Shown: in pieces, positions 1-7,201 of the stretch
Position numbering within the stretch: position 1 is the first letter of the stretch
Layout of the letters: the number at the start of each line of letters is the position of its first letter
From: Prevotellaceae bacterium UBA5903
GTDB lineage: Bacteria > Bacteroidota > Bacteroidia > Bacteroidales > Bacteroidaceae
Reading direction: 5' to 3'
NCBI GenBank assembly: GCA_002431845.1
Contig: DJEH01000027.1
Span: forward strand, 32,409 to 44,298
DNA: 11,890 bases
Notes under the pieces: generated by a model
Seen by the model: the letters and a program-made list of their open reading frames with translations, nothing else
Database searches by the model: none
Told to the model about the DNA's origin: nothing
Made by a program: the position numbers and the translations under genes

Positions 1-99
1 ATCACGGCCGTGATACGCCAACTCATTATGTATGTTTGGTATGGAACACCCCTTTTGTGGGGCAATTATCACACGATAGTGCATGTATATGGCACGTAA
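1..99 (+). CDS. possible 3' end of an upstream gene (unresolved)
   Basis: Frame 1 is open from the window edge to a TAA at 97-99, and a strong terminator hairpin begins 2 nt later, which is the usual arrangement for the end of a plus-strand gene. The 32 residues visible (ending HTIVHVYGT) match nothing I recognise. Frame 3 is also open from the edge to a stop at 138-140, but it would have to run through the terminator stem. On the minus strand an ATG at 27-25 could start a gene leaving the window, with no clear promoter. The assignment rests only on the terminator and is weak; the stretch could be non-coding. Confidence 0.2.
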   Translation: MTAVIRQLIMYVWYGTPLLWGNYHTIVHVYGT

Positions 100-100
100 A

Positions 101-149
101 AAACCACCATTATAGGTCCCTTTTAGTCGCGGACCGATAATGGTGGTTT
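101..149. terminator. bidirectional intrinsic terminator
   Basis: Perfect 13-bp stem (101-113 with 137-149), one A/G mismatch, then 5 more pairs (115-119 with 131-135) around an 11-nt loop. On the minus strand the stem is followed by a T6 tract (from the A-run at 98-103), so it closes the lipoprotein unit starting at 875. The plus side has a weaker T-rich tail (TTTATTATTT) and could also end a gene entering from the left. Confidence 0.85.
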
Positions 150-179
150 ATTATTTATGTGTGTGCTATTTATCCATGT

Positions 180-196
180 CTTAGCAAAGTGCTAAG
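180..196. other. small 3'-UTR hairpin
   Basis: CTTAGCA, loop AAG, TGCTAAG form a perfect 7-bp stem with a 3-nt loop, between the lipoprotein stop (234) and its main terminator (101-149). There is no T tract, so it is more likely a transcript 3'-end or stability structure than a terminator. It could also be a chance palindrome: the 13-mer AAAGTGCTAAGAG inside it recurs at 286-298 in the gene. Confidence 0.35.
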
Positions 197-233
197 AGTG
201 GGTAAATAAGTTTGTTGTTTATTCAACTATACT

Positions 234-875
234 TTATTCAACGTTGAAAGCGTTTCCAGCTTTGCTAACAGTAACAGCCTTGCTGAAAGTGCTAAGAGCT
301 GCAAAGCGATTTAGCATGTCTTCAACCTTGTCGTATTTAATGCCTTCATACTTAAATGAGTCAAAATGCAAGCCACTTGCATTGCCAAGGTTGTCGATAA
401 CGCAGAAGCCTATAATATCGTACAAATTGTACTTCATACCTTCTTTAGCAGTAAAACCATCAACCAAAGACCATTGAGTCTTAGCAGTGGCGATAGTTGG
501 GAACGATGTGCATGCTACCTCTTTAATGTAGAATTTGCCCTTTAGCAAACTGGTAGCTATTGTGCCACCATTATTTTCAATTTGAGTTTTAAGAATGCTT
601 TTTAAAGTGCTATTGCTTATGTTCTCAAATGTTACGCCTTGAGTGTTAAAGTTATCTTCTTCACCATTCTTTACCAAAGACATCTGAGGGGTAACCCAAG
701 TAAGTGTAGTGTCGGCTACTACATTGATGTAGTAGAGTGTGGCAGAAGTAGGAGTGGGCGTAGGAGTTGGAGTTGGTGTTGGAGTTGGGTCATCATCACC
801 ACAAGCTACAAATGTACCAACTGCAAAAATCATAGCAAATGCTACCAACAACGAGTAAAAGCGTGTTCTTTTCAT
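234..875 (-). CDS. putative surface lipoprotein with Pro-Thr spacer
   Basis: A 213-residue protein of unknown function, predicted to be a lipoprotein. A short basic N-terminus (MKRTR) is followed by a hydrophobic segment at about residues 6-23 and the lipobox FVAC, with Cys25 as the lipidated residue. Gly-Asp-Asp-Asp follows the Cys; acidic residues at this position are typical of Bacteroidetes lipoproteins exported to the cell surface, so display on the outer membrane is inferred. Residues 30-43 are seven Pro-Thr repeats, a flexible spacer. The globular part (about 45-213) has a few aromatic and Gly-rich strands and no catalytic motif that I can see; I do not recognise the family. It is a monocistronic unit with its own promoter (915-945) and terminator (101-149). 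The start is supported by the signal peptide. Confidence 0.85.
   Translation of the reverse strand: MKRTRFYSLLVAFAMIFAVGTFVACGDDDPTPTPTPTPTPTPTSATLYYINVVADTTLTWVTPQMSLVKNGEEDNFNTQGVTFENISNSTLKSILKTQIENNGGTIATSLLKGKFYIKEVACTSFPTIATAKTQWSLVDGFTAKEGMKYNLYDIIGFCVIDNLGNASGLHFDSFKYEGIKYDKVEDMLNRFAALSTFSKAVTVSKAGNAFNVE
748..789 (-). repeat. hexanucleotide repeat coding (Pro-Thr)7
   Basis: Seven consecutive 6-nt units, read on the minus strand as CCAACT with variants CCAACA, CCTACG, CCCACT and CCTACT, encode Pro-Thr seven times. The units have diverged at the third codon positions, so the tract is older than a fresh slippage array. Gain or loss of units would stay in frame and only change spacer length between the lipid anchor and the folded domain. 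Confidence 0.85.
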
Positions 876-914
876 TGTAAATAATTTTTTAAGTTCTTAA
901 TATGTTTACTTTTG

Positions 915-945
915 CAAATATTCTAAAATAAAACGGAATGAGCAA
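915..945 (-). promoter_or_regulatory. Bacteroidetes-type promoter of the lipoprotein gene
   Basis: On the minus strand AATATTTG (915-922) matches the -7 consensus TAnnTTTG except for the first base, and a TTG (943-945) lies 20 nt further upstream, the normal spacing to the -33 box. The predicted start of transcription is about 33 nt before the ATG at 875. It lies downstream of the neighbouring gene's terminator (966-1012), consistent with an independent unit. Confidence 0.5.
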
Positions 946-965
946 GGGGAATAGACTTTTTTTTT

Positions 966-1012
966 AAAAAAAAAAAGGAACATATTGCCACAATATGGGC
1001 AAATGTTCCTTT
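966..1012 (-). terminator. intrinsic terminator of the peptidase gene
   Basis: Stem 974-983 with 1003-1012 (10 perfect pairs), a bulged A at 984, five further pairs (985-989 with 998-1002) and an 8-nt loop. On the minus strand it runs directly into a T11 tract (A-run 966-976). It begins 16 nt after the stop codon of the gene ending at 1029. Confidence 0.9.
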
Positions 1013-1028
1013 ATGAAGTAAGGTGTAG

Positions 1029-2441
1029 TTACTCCTCACCCTTAAATAGTGGGTCCCATGCAGGGAGTTTAGTGGGTGTTTGCTTCGTTAGGTTGAGCAC
1101 AGAGGTAGGCACATATTTTTTGTCGATTACCACACGGAACATGTATTCGTTAAACCATTCGTCGGTCATAATGAGGTGGCCCTTATAACCTGCTGAGGCT
1201 CCCCAAGAGTTTTCAACCATCCATTTGCGGGCATTGCCCTTTTCGTCGAGGTCTACAGCCATAAGCGTCATGGCATGGCTCGAAGCCGATGCAAATGTTT
1301 GTATACGCTCGGCCTTGGTCATAGGGAATGTGGTGTTGAAGAGCGACTCGTAGTCATAGTTTTTGAGCGAGAGTACACCAGTCTTTGAGTCGTAGTATTT
1401 GCCCACATCACACGAAAAATACATCATTGTGCTATCCTTGATAGAGGCAATAGCCAATGGTTTGATTTCGTCAATAGGCAAGTTAAGATATGTCCATTGC
1501 ATACCGTCGTACGAGTGGCGGTCCATATCAATGGTGTAGGTTTTGTGGTATGGGCGCGAAGGGTCGTTCATCAGCATTACGTAAGAGTTTTTGAGGTCTT
1601 TGCCCACTATCTCTTGGTAGAACGATTGTGGAGTGTATTGCTTGGTGCTGATAGGTTTGCCATTGGCATCCTTTAGGGTATAGGTGAATTGCTGTACGGG
1701 CTCGCCCAAGCAGATAGAGAGAATGTGGTAGATGGTGCCAAGCATCTCGGTTTTCTTCTTCTCAATGGTGGCTGGCTTCTCACCTTTAGCCACCATTTTG
1801 CGTAGCGTAAGGCCATATTCGCGCAGCTTAAGGCTAATGATAGAAGCCATGCGCGATGTGTTGTTGGCATTGTAGCTCTCGGGCATCACATCGGCTGGTA
1901 CCAAGCCATATTTGCTCACCACGTCTATTACACCGCAGAATGTGCCTCCGTCCGACAGCGGATTATGGAATAACCAATCTACAAGTTTATCGTCCATAGG
2001 CTTCTTGCCATTGTCAATAACTGCTTGCAGAAAGAGGTTCGACTTTTCTAATTGGTCGTAGAAGAAACTATAGCTTTGCGAAAACTGAAAGTCGCCCAAG
2101 CCAAACTTTTTGATAGCCTTGGCACGCATCACGTTGAGTCCTGTAAACAACCAACAGCGGCCTGAACTCTTTTGGTCGGTTATTCCCTTTGAGGGCACCT
2201 CGTTGGTAAAGTAAGTGTCGGTGGCATCGGGATTTGATGCGCTTGTGGCCAATTGGTTAATGCTTGTTCCTGCCAATGCGTTGCGTAGGGCACGTGCCGA
2301 TTGTGAGTTGGCATTTTCTTTTCTGAACTGTTGCAACATGTCGGTAGTAATGCCGCCTTTGCCCACACTTTGGGCGGAGATGGGCAGCGAAGTGGCTGCA
2401 AGCAGAAACAGAGAGAGTAGTGTCTTTGATGTTGTTTTCAT
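1029..2441 (-). CDS. exported C1B cysteine peptidase, bleomycin hydrolase/PepC type
   Basis: A 470-residue papain-fold peptidase of family C1B (bleomycin hydrolase, aminopeptidase C), which trims amino acids from peptide N-termini. The catalytic residues are visible: Gln90 (oxyanion hole) and Cys96 in TDQKSSGRCWLFTGLN, His389 in SSHAMTLMAV, and Asn411 in VENSWG. Length fits the family (about 450) plus a leader. Residues 1-23 form a clear signal peptide ending ISAQS, so the enzyme should act in the periplasm or outside, unlike the cytoplasmic PepC of lactic acid bacteria. In this family the C-terminal arm usually reaches into the active-site cleft and confers aminopeptidase specificity; here the chain ends in LFKGEE. 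The gene lies 50 nt behind argH with no terminator between, so co-transcription is likely. Strong terminator at 966-1012. Natural substrate unknown. Confidence 0.92.
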   Translation of the reverse strand: MKTTSKTLLSLFLLAATSLPISAQSVGKGGITTDMLQQFRKENANSQSARALRNALAGTSINQLATSASNPDATDTYFTNEVPSKGITDQKSSGRCWLFTGLNVMRAKAIKKFGLGDFQFSQSYSFFYDQLEKSNLFLQAVIDNGKKPMDDKLVDWLFHNPLSDGGTFCGVIDVVSKYGLVPADVMPESYNANNTSRMASIISLKLREYGLTLRKMVAKGEKPATIEKKKTEMLGTIYHILSICLGEPVQQFTYTLKDANGKPISTKQYTPQSFYQEIVGKDLKNSYVMLMNDPSRPYHKTYTIDMDRHSYDGMQWTYLNLPIDEIKPLAIASIKDSTMMYFSCDVGKYYDSKTGVLSLKNYDYESLFNTTFPMTKAERIQTFASASSHAMTLMAVDLDEKGNARKWMVENSWGASAGYKGHLIMTDEWFNEYMFRVVIDKKYVPTSVLNLTKQTPTKLPAWDPLFKGEE

Positions 2442-2491
2442 ATTGTTGATAATGCGTTTTGCTAAAGGATAAATGATGTGTATAGGCCAAC

Positions 2492-3826
2492 TTATTCGGC
2501 TAATAAACGTTCGATGGCTTTGTCTACTTTCTCAAAGCCAAACTTGCTCCATGTGGCATCCATAAGGGCTTTTATCTTGTCGTTGCATAGGTTGCCCATG
2601 CTACCCTCGTGGGTGTGGTGGATGTCTTTGTTAGGAGTAAACTTGCCTGCTTCAATTTCCAAGCCAACTTTTTTATAGGCATCGCGGAAGGGCATGCCGT
2701 TGGCTGCCAAACGGTTTACTTCTTCAACAGAGAACATGGCATTGTAGCGAGTGTCGTCGAGTATATGTTCGTTTACCTTGATGCGCTCAATGATGTAGGT
2801 GGTCATGTGCAAGCAGTCTATCAAGCGGTCGAAGGCTGGAATAAACGCCTCTTTAAGTTCTTGAAGGTCGCGAAAGTAGCCACAAGGCAGATTGTTCATA
2901 ATCATCATCATCTCTTGGGGCAATGCTTGCAAGCGGTTCATGCGTGCACGGATAAGTTCAAACACATCGGGGTTTTTCTTGTGAGGCATGATGCTCGACC
3001 CTGTTGTACACTCGTCGGGCAATTTAATGAAGCCAAAGTTTTGCGAGTTGAACATGCAAGCATCAAAAGCTAACTTAGCCACGGTGCCAGCAATGCTTGC
3101 CAATGAGTAGGCCACGTTGCGCTCCATTTTGCCACGTCCCATCTGTGCATAAACCACGTTGTAGTCCATTGAGTCGAAGCCTAAAAGGTCGGTAGTAAGC
3201 TGACGATTAAGCGGGAAAGAAGAGCCGTAGCCTGCTGCCGAACCGAGTGGGTTGCGGTTGGTAAGACGATATGCGGCTTCAAGGTAGAGCATATCGTCGG
3301 CAAGGCTCTCGGCATATGCTCCGAACCATAAGCCGAAACTTGACGGCATTGCCACCTGTAGGTGGGTGTAGCCAGGCATCAGCACTTGCTTGTAGCGCTC
3401 GCTTTGCTTTTGTAGTTCGGTAAAGAGTTGGCGCACGGCTTCTGCCACTTCGCGCAGTTTTTCGCGTGTAAATAGTTTGAGGTCTACAAGCACTTGGTCG
3501 TTGCGCGAGCGTCCTGAGTGTATCTTTTTACCCATGTCGCCAAGTTTGCGCGTGAGCATTAGTTCTACTTGTGAGTGAACGTCCTCAATGTCGTCTTCAA
3601 TAACAAACTTGCCTTCGCGTGCAAGTTGGTATATGTGTTTAAGCTCTGTAAGTAGGGGGTTAATTTCGTTGTCTGCTATCAGCCCTATGGTGTGCAACAT
3701 TGTTACGTGAGCCATTGAGCCCAACACATCGTAGGGAGCGAGGTAAAGGTCGAGCTCGCGGTCGTGTCCTACGGTGAATTTGTCTATCTCATCGGTAACT
3801 TGTACCGATTTTTCCCAAAGTTTCAT
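2492..3826 (-). CDS. argH: argininosuccinate lyase
   Basis: Cytoplasmic enzyme for the last step of arginine synthesis: argininosuccinate to arginine and fumarate. The 444 residues cover the full length of the family. Visible signatures are SGRSRNDQV (104-112), the catalytic-His segment GYTHLQ (His155) and the fumarate lyase superfamily signature GSSIMPHKKNP (276-286) on the mobile loop with the catalytic Ser. The N-terminus MKLWEKSVQVTDEIDKFTVG is typical and fixes the start. A TAACTTTG -7 element lies about 30 nt upstream. No other arg gene is in the window, so the pathway genes must be elsewhere; downstream is the exported peptidase, probably in the same transcript. The fumarate released could feed the class I fumarase encoded at 5368-7014, but that is a general metabolic link, not evidence of an operon. 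Confidence 0.97.
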   Translation of the reverse strand: MKLWEKSVQVTDEIDKFTVGHDRELDLYLAPYDVLGSMAHVTMLHTIGLIADNEINPLLTELKHIYQLAREGKFVIEDDIEDVHSQVELMLTRKLGDMGKKIHSGRSRNDQVLVDLKLFTREKLREVAEAVRQLFTELQKQSERYKQVLMPGYTHLQVAMPSSFGLWFGAYAESLADDMLYLEAAYRLTNRNPLGSAAGYGSSFPLNRQLTTDLLGFDSMDYNVVYAQMGRGKMERNVAYSLASIAGTVAKLAFDACMFNSQNFGFIKLPDECTTGSSIMPHKKNPDVFELIRARMNRLQALPQEMMMIMNNLPCGYFRDLQELKEAFIPAFDRLIDCLHMTTYIIERIKVNEHILDDTRYNAMFSVEEVNRLAANGMPFRDAYKKVGLEIEAGKFTPNKDIHHTHEGSMGNLCNDKIKALMDATWSKFGFEKVDKAIERLLAE

Positions 3827-3855
3827 GTGGTTGAGTGTTATTGTTGATATTGCTG

Positions 3856-3863
3856 CAAAGTTA
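3856..3863 (-). promoter_or_regulatory. -7 element upstream of argH
   Basis: TAACTTTG on the minus strand is an exact match to the Bacteroidetes -7 consensus TAnnTTTG. It would start transcription about 24 nt before the argH ATG (3826). No clear TTTG is seen 19-20 nt upstream (the bases there read TTCTT), so only the -7 box is claimed. Confidence 0.6.
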
Positions 3864-3957
3864 ATATTTTAGCATCAAAGTGTAAGAATATATGCTTTAT
3901 AATTAGTTTTTTGCACAATTATGCATCCCCGCAGTCTTTCTATTACAAAGTTATCTG

Positions 3958-3965
3958 TAATTTTG
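3958..3965 (+). promoter_or_regulatory. -7 element of the sulfatase-maturase gene
   Basis: TAATTTTG is an exact TAnnTTTG match on the plus strand, ending 30 nt before the ATG at 3996. The -33 region is poor (TCTTTC around 3935-3940). Its position inside the longest open frame argues that the upstream ATG at 3921 is not the true start. Confidence 0.5.
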
Positions 3966-3995
3966 TTTTATAAAAAACTTTTATTGTTGAAGAAG

Positions 3996-5231
3996 ATGGA
4001 TGTATCTCCCTTTGCCTCGCCTCTTTATTTATTGGCTAAACCTGCAGGCTCGCGTTGTAACCTTGCATGCAAATATTGCTACTACCTTGAGAAGTCGAAA
4101 CTCTATGCCGACTCTCCACAAGAGGTGATGAGCGACGAACTACTCGATAAATTTATTCATGACTATATAGCTGCACAAACCATGCCGCAAGTGCTCTTTA
4201 CGTGGCATGGTGGCGAGACGCTTATGCGTCCACTTTCGTTTTATAAACGTGTGGTCGAACTGCAAAAAAAGTATGCCGATGGGCATACTATTGATAATTG
4301 TATACAAACCAATGGTACGCTACTTACCGACGAGTGGTGCGCTTTTTTTAAAAAAGAAAATTGGCTTGTAGGCATTAGTATTGATGGGCCACAGGAGTTT
4401 CACGACGAATATCGTCGCAACAAAGCGGGGCGCCCCTCGTACAACCAAGTGATGCGCGGCATACGCTTGCTCAATAAGCATGGGGTTGAATGGAATGCGC
4501 TGGCTGTAGTCAATGATTTTAATGCAGATTATCCGCTCGACTTCTACCACTTTTTTAAAGATATTGGCTGCCATTACATACAGTTTACACCTATTGTAGA
4601 GCGGTTGCAAACGCATGCTGATGGTCGCACCTTGGCTGCGGTAGACGAGGAGGGTAGTGGCGGACTGATGGAATTTAGCGTTACGCCCGAGCAGTGGGGC
4701 AACTTTCTTTGCACCCTATTCGACGAGTGGGTGCACAACGATGTAGGCGAGTATTTTGTGCAATTGTTTGACTCTACATTGGCCAATTGGATGGGCCAAC
4801 AACCTGGCATTTGCACCTTGGCACGCACCTGTGGACATGCTGGTGCTATAGAGTGGAATGGCGATGTGTATGCTTGCGATCACTTTGTGTTTCCGCAATA
4901 TAAGTTGGGCAATATACGCACCTCGTCAATCATCGACATGATGTATTCGCCCCAGCAGCGTGCTTTTGGACAAGCCAAACAAACTTCGCTTCCACGCCAA
5001 TGCAAGGAGTGCCTTTACCTTTTTGCTTGTAATGGCGAATGCCCTAAAAACCGTTTTATGCATACGGCCGATGGCGAGCCTGGGCTCAACTATCTGTGTA
5101 AAGGTTATCATCAATTCTTTGAGCATGTAGCACCTTATATGGATTGGATGAAGCAAGAATTGCTCAACCAAAGGCCCCCTGCAGGTATTGTGGATTTGCT
5201 GCGAAAAGAACCTAATGCATTTGAACGCTGA
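3996..5231 (+). CDS. anaerobic sulfatase-maturating enzyme (radical SAM/SPASM)
   Basis: Radical SAM enzyme that oxidises the active-site Cys or Ser of sulfatases to formylglycine without oxygen. From the chosen start it has 411 residues. C21-x3-C25-x2-C28 in SRCNLACKYCYY binds the SAM cluster. The C-terminal SPASM domain has eight Cys (273, 279, 294, 336, 339, 345, 349, 368) with the spacing of the clostridial enzyme, for two auxiliary clusters. Asp295, right after Cys294 in YACDHF, matches its catalytic Asp. The frame extends to an ATG at 3921, but MDVSPFASPLYLLAKPAG is the family N-terminus and a -7 box lies in the extension. The Bacteroides homologue (chuR) activates sulfatases for mucin and glycosaminoglycan use. 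No sulfatase gene is present here, so it must act on proteins encoded elsewhere. Confidence 0.93.
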   Translation: MDVSPFASPLYLLAKPAGSRCNLACKYCYYLEKSKLYADSPQEVMSDELLDKFIHDYIAAQTMPQVLFTWHGGETLMRPLSFYKRVVELQKKYADGHTIDNCIQTNGTLLTDEWCAFFKKENWLVGISIDGPQEFHDEYRRNKAGRPSYNQVMRGIRLLNKHGVEWNALAVVNDFNADYPLDFYHFFKDIGCHYIQFTPIVERLQTHADGRTLAAVDEEGSGGLMEFSVTPEQWGNFLCTLFDEWVHNDVGEYFVQLFDSTLANWMGQQPGICTLARTCGHAGAIEWNGDVYACDHFVFPQYKLGNIRTSSIIDMMYSPQQRAFGQAKQTSLPRQCKECLYLFACNGECPKNRFMHTADGEPGLNYLCKGYHQFFEHVAPYMDWMKQELLNQRPPAGIVDLLRKEPNAFER

Positions 5232-5286
5232 GGGGATGTTTTTTAAGAAAAAGCTTGTATGTGAATAAGTGCATAACAAATGCAAT

Positions 5287-5327
5287 AAAGCCGTAAAGTT
5301 GTACGAACAATACAACCTTACGGCTTT
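5287..5327. terminator. terminator between convergent genes
   Basis: A 17-bp stem (5287-5303 with 5311-5327) with a single A/C mismatch and a 7-nt loop CGAACAA, between the plus-strand maturase gene (stop 5231) and the minus-strand fumarase gene (stop 5368). The flanking T runs are short on both strands, yet the symmetric position suggests it serves both genes. Confidence 0.8.
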
Positions 5328-5367
5328 AAAAGTTTAATGTGCTATGTGCGTTTGCATGCCCCAACAA

Positions 5368-7014
5368 TTAGTGGCAGCAGTTGCAAGGCTTGAGTTGTTT
5401 AAAGAAGTCGTTGCCCTTGTCGTCTACGAGGATAAATGCAGGGAAGTCCTCAACGGTAATCTTCCAAATAGCCTCCATACCGAGCTCGGGATACTCAACA
5501 CACTCAATGCTCTTGATGCTACTTTGCGAAAGTACAGCAGCTACGCCACCAATAGTGCCGAGGTAGAAGCCACCATGCTTCTTGCAAGCGTCTGTTACCA
5601 CTTGTCCGCGATTACCCTTAGCAATCATTACCAATGAGCCACCATGATCTTGGAACTCATCAACGTATGGGTCCATGCGGTTGGCAGTGGTTGGACCCAT
5701 ACTGCCGCAGGGATAGCCCTTAGGAGTTTTGGCTGGTCCTGCATAGAGGATGGGGTGATCCTTAAAGTATGCAGGTAGGTCTTCGCCAGCATCAAGACGT
5801 GCCTTCAGTTTGGCATGAGCAATGTCGCGAGCCACAATGATAGTACCCTTAAGACTTACGCGGGTGCTTACAGGATACTTAGTAAGTTCGGCACGTACAG
5901 CGTCGATACCCTTGTCAAGGTCTATCTCAATGCCCTTAGTGCCCTCGCCTGGCTTGCGAAGTTCCTCTGGGATAAGTTCAGAAGGATTGCTATCCATCTG
6001 TTCGAGCCATATACCATCTTTGTTAATCTTAGCCTTGATGTTGCGGTCGGCAGAGCAGCTTACGCCCATACCAATAGGACAGCTTGCACCATGGCGTGGT
6101 AAGCGAATTACGCGGATGTCGTGAGCCAAGTATTTGCCACCAAACTGTGCACCGAGTCCAATTTTGTGTGCCTCGTGAAGCAGTTTTTCTTCAAGGTCGA
6201 TGTCGCGGAAAGCACGTCCAGTTTCGTCGCCAGTAGTAGGCAAGTTGTCGTAGTATTTAATAGAAGCAAGCTTCACTGTGAGCAAGTTCTTCTCTGCGCT
6301 CGTACCGCCAATAACAAAGGCAATGTGGTAAGGAGGACATGCTGCAGTACCAAGGCTCTTCATCTTCTCAACAAGGAAGGGAAGGAGGGTTCCCTCGTTC
6401 TGAATGGTAGCCTTGGTCATGGGATAGAAGTATGTTTTGTTGGCTGAACCACCACCTTTGGCCACCATCACAAAACGGTATTCGTCGCCCTCAACAGCCT
6501 CAATGTCGATTTGTGCAGGCAGGTTGCAACGGGTGTTTACCTCGTCGTACATGTTGAGTGGAGCGTTTTGCGAGTAGCGCAAGTTGTCTTGTGTGTAGGT
6601 GTTATAAACACCAAGGCTCAATGCTTCTTCGTCTTCAAAGTCGGTCCATACACGTTGTCCCTTTTCGCCATGAATGATAGCTGTACCCGTATCTTGGCAG
6701 AAGGGCAGAATGCCTTTAACAGCTGTTTCGGCATTGCGCAAGAACTGCAAAGCTACGTATTTATCATTTTCAGAAGCTTCAGGGTCTGAGAGAATCTTTG
6801 CTACTTGCAAGTTGTGTTCGCGACGCAACATGAACTCAACATCGTGAAATGCTTGTTGTGCCAAGGTGGTGAGCGCCTCTTTCGATACCTTCAAGATGGT
6901 TTTGCCTTCAAACTCTCCGGTGCTTATGCCCTCTTTTGATATAAGGCGATATTGCGTATTGTCCTTGCCCAATTGGAACATAGGAGCATACTTAAACGCT
7001 GGTGTTGTTGCCAT
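5368..7014 (-). CDS. class I fumarate hydratase (4Fe-4S)
   Basis: Iron-sulfur fumarase interconverting malate and fumarate; in Bacteroidales it serves the reductive branch to succinate and propionate. From the chosen start it has 548 residues, the same length as E. coli FumA. Cys106 (GILPFCQDTG), Cys226 (TAACPPYH) and Cys320 (MGVSCSADR) sit where the three cluster ligands of FumA are (105, 224, 318). The N-terminal catalytic region is followed by the FumB-like C-terminal domain (about 380-535: YAGPAKTPKG, DHGGSLVMIAKGNRGQV) and a Cys-rich tail, CNCCH. The open frame extends to an ATG at 7077, but a TACCTTTG promoter box (7064-7071) lies just inside that extension, so the ATG at 7014 (MATTPAFKYAPMF) is preferred. 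Single-gene unit with a terminator at 5287-5327. The cluster type is oxygen-labile, fitting an anaerobe. Confidence 0.96.
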   Translation of the reverse strand: MATTPAFKYAPMFQLGKDNTQYRLISKEGISTGEFEGKTILKVSKEALTTLAQQAFHDVEFMLRREHNLQVAKILSDPEASENDKYVALQFLRNAETAVKGILPFCQDTGTAIIHGEKGQRVWTDFEDEEALSLGVYNTYTQDNLRYSQNAPLNMYDEVNTRCNLPAQIDIEAVEGDEYRFVMVAKGGGSANKTYFYPMTKATIQNEGTLLPFLVEKMKSLGTAACPPYHIAFVIGGTSAEKNLLTVKLASIKYYDNLPTTGDETGRAFRDIDLEEKLLHEAHKIGLGAQFGGKYLAHDIRVIRLPRHGASCPIGMGVSCSADRNIKAKINKDGIWLEQMDSNPSELIPEELRKPGEGTKGIEIDLDKGIDAVRAELTKYPVSTRVSLKGTIIVARDIAHAKLKARLDAGEDLPAYFKDHPILYAGPAKTPKGYPCGSMGPTTANRMDPYVDEFQDHGGSLVMIAKGNRGQVVTDACKKHGGFYLGTIGGVAAVLSQSSIKSIECVEYPELGMEAIWKITVEDFPAFILVDDKGNDFFKQLKPCNCCH

Positions 7015-7063
7015 AATATATATATGAGTTATAGAATATATATGTGATAAATGTTCGTTATTG

Positions 7064-7071
7064 CAAAGGTA
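7064..7071 (-). promoter_or_regulatory. -7 element of the fumarase gene
   Basis: TACCTTTG on the minus strand is an exact TAnnTTTG match. Transcription would start near 7057, giving a 5' UTR of about 43 nt that is almost pure AT (CATATATAT appears twice). The -33 region (CTTTATATTG) is only a loose match. This placement rules out the longer start at 7077. Confidence 0.65.
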
Positions 7072-7136
7072 GCGCAAAACGCAGACAATATAAAGGTTTT
7101 AGCGCTTTTTTTTGAACGTGGATATGTATACAATAC

Positions 7137-7170
7137 AAAAAAAACACCACATCCAATGGGGTGTGGTGTT
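7137..7170 (-). terminator. terminator of the secreted protein/small ORF operon
   Basis: Stem 7143-7154 with 7159-7170 (12 pairs, one a G-T wobble) and a 4-nt loop AATG, followed on the minus strand by a T8 tract (A-run 7137-7144). It lies 31 nt past the stop of the 59-residue ORF and just upstream of the fumarase promoter, separating the two units. Confidence 0.9.
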
Positions 7171-7201
7171 ATCTTTATACATTGAGTGTAAAACTTAGGT
7201 T

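Noticed and set aside
46..61. CCCC-TTTTGT-GGGG hairpin as terminator
   Set aside because: The stem is only four pairs and no T tract follows on either strand; the real terminator is at 101-149.
2442..2491. Separate promoter for the exported peptidase
   Set aside because: The best candidate (TATCCTTTAG) does not fit TAnnTTTG, and there is no terminator after argH, so co-transcription is simpler.
2609..3073. 154-codon plus-strand open frame opposite argH
   Set aside because: It lies entirely within the strongly supported argH gene, has no promoter or family resemblance, and its length follows from the codon bias of the sense strand.
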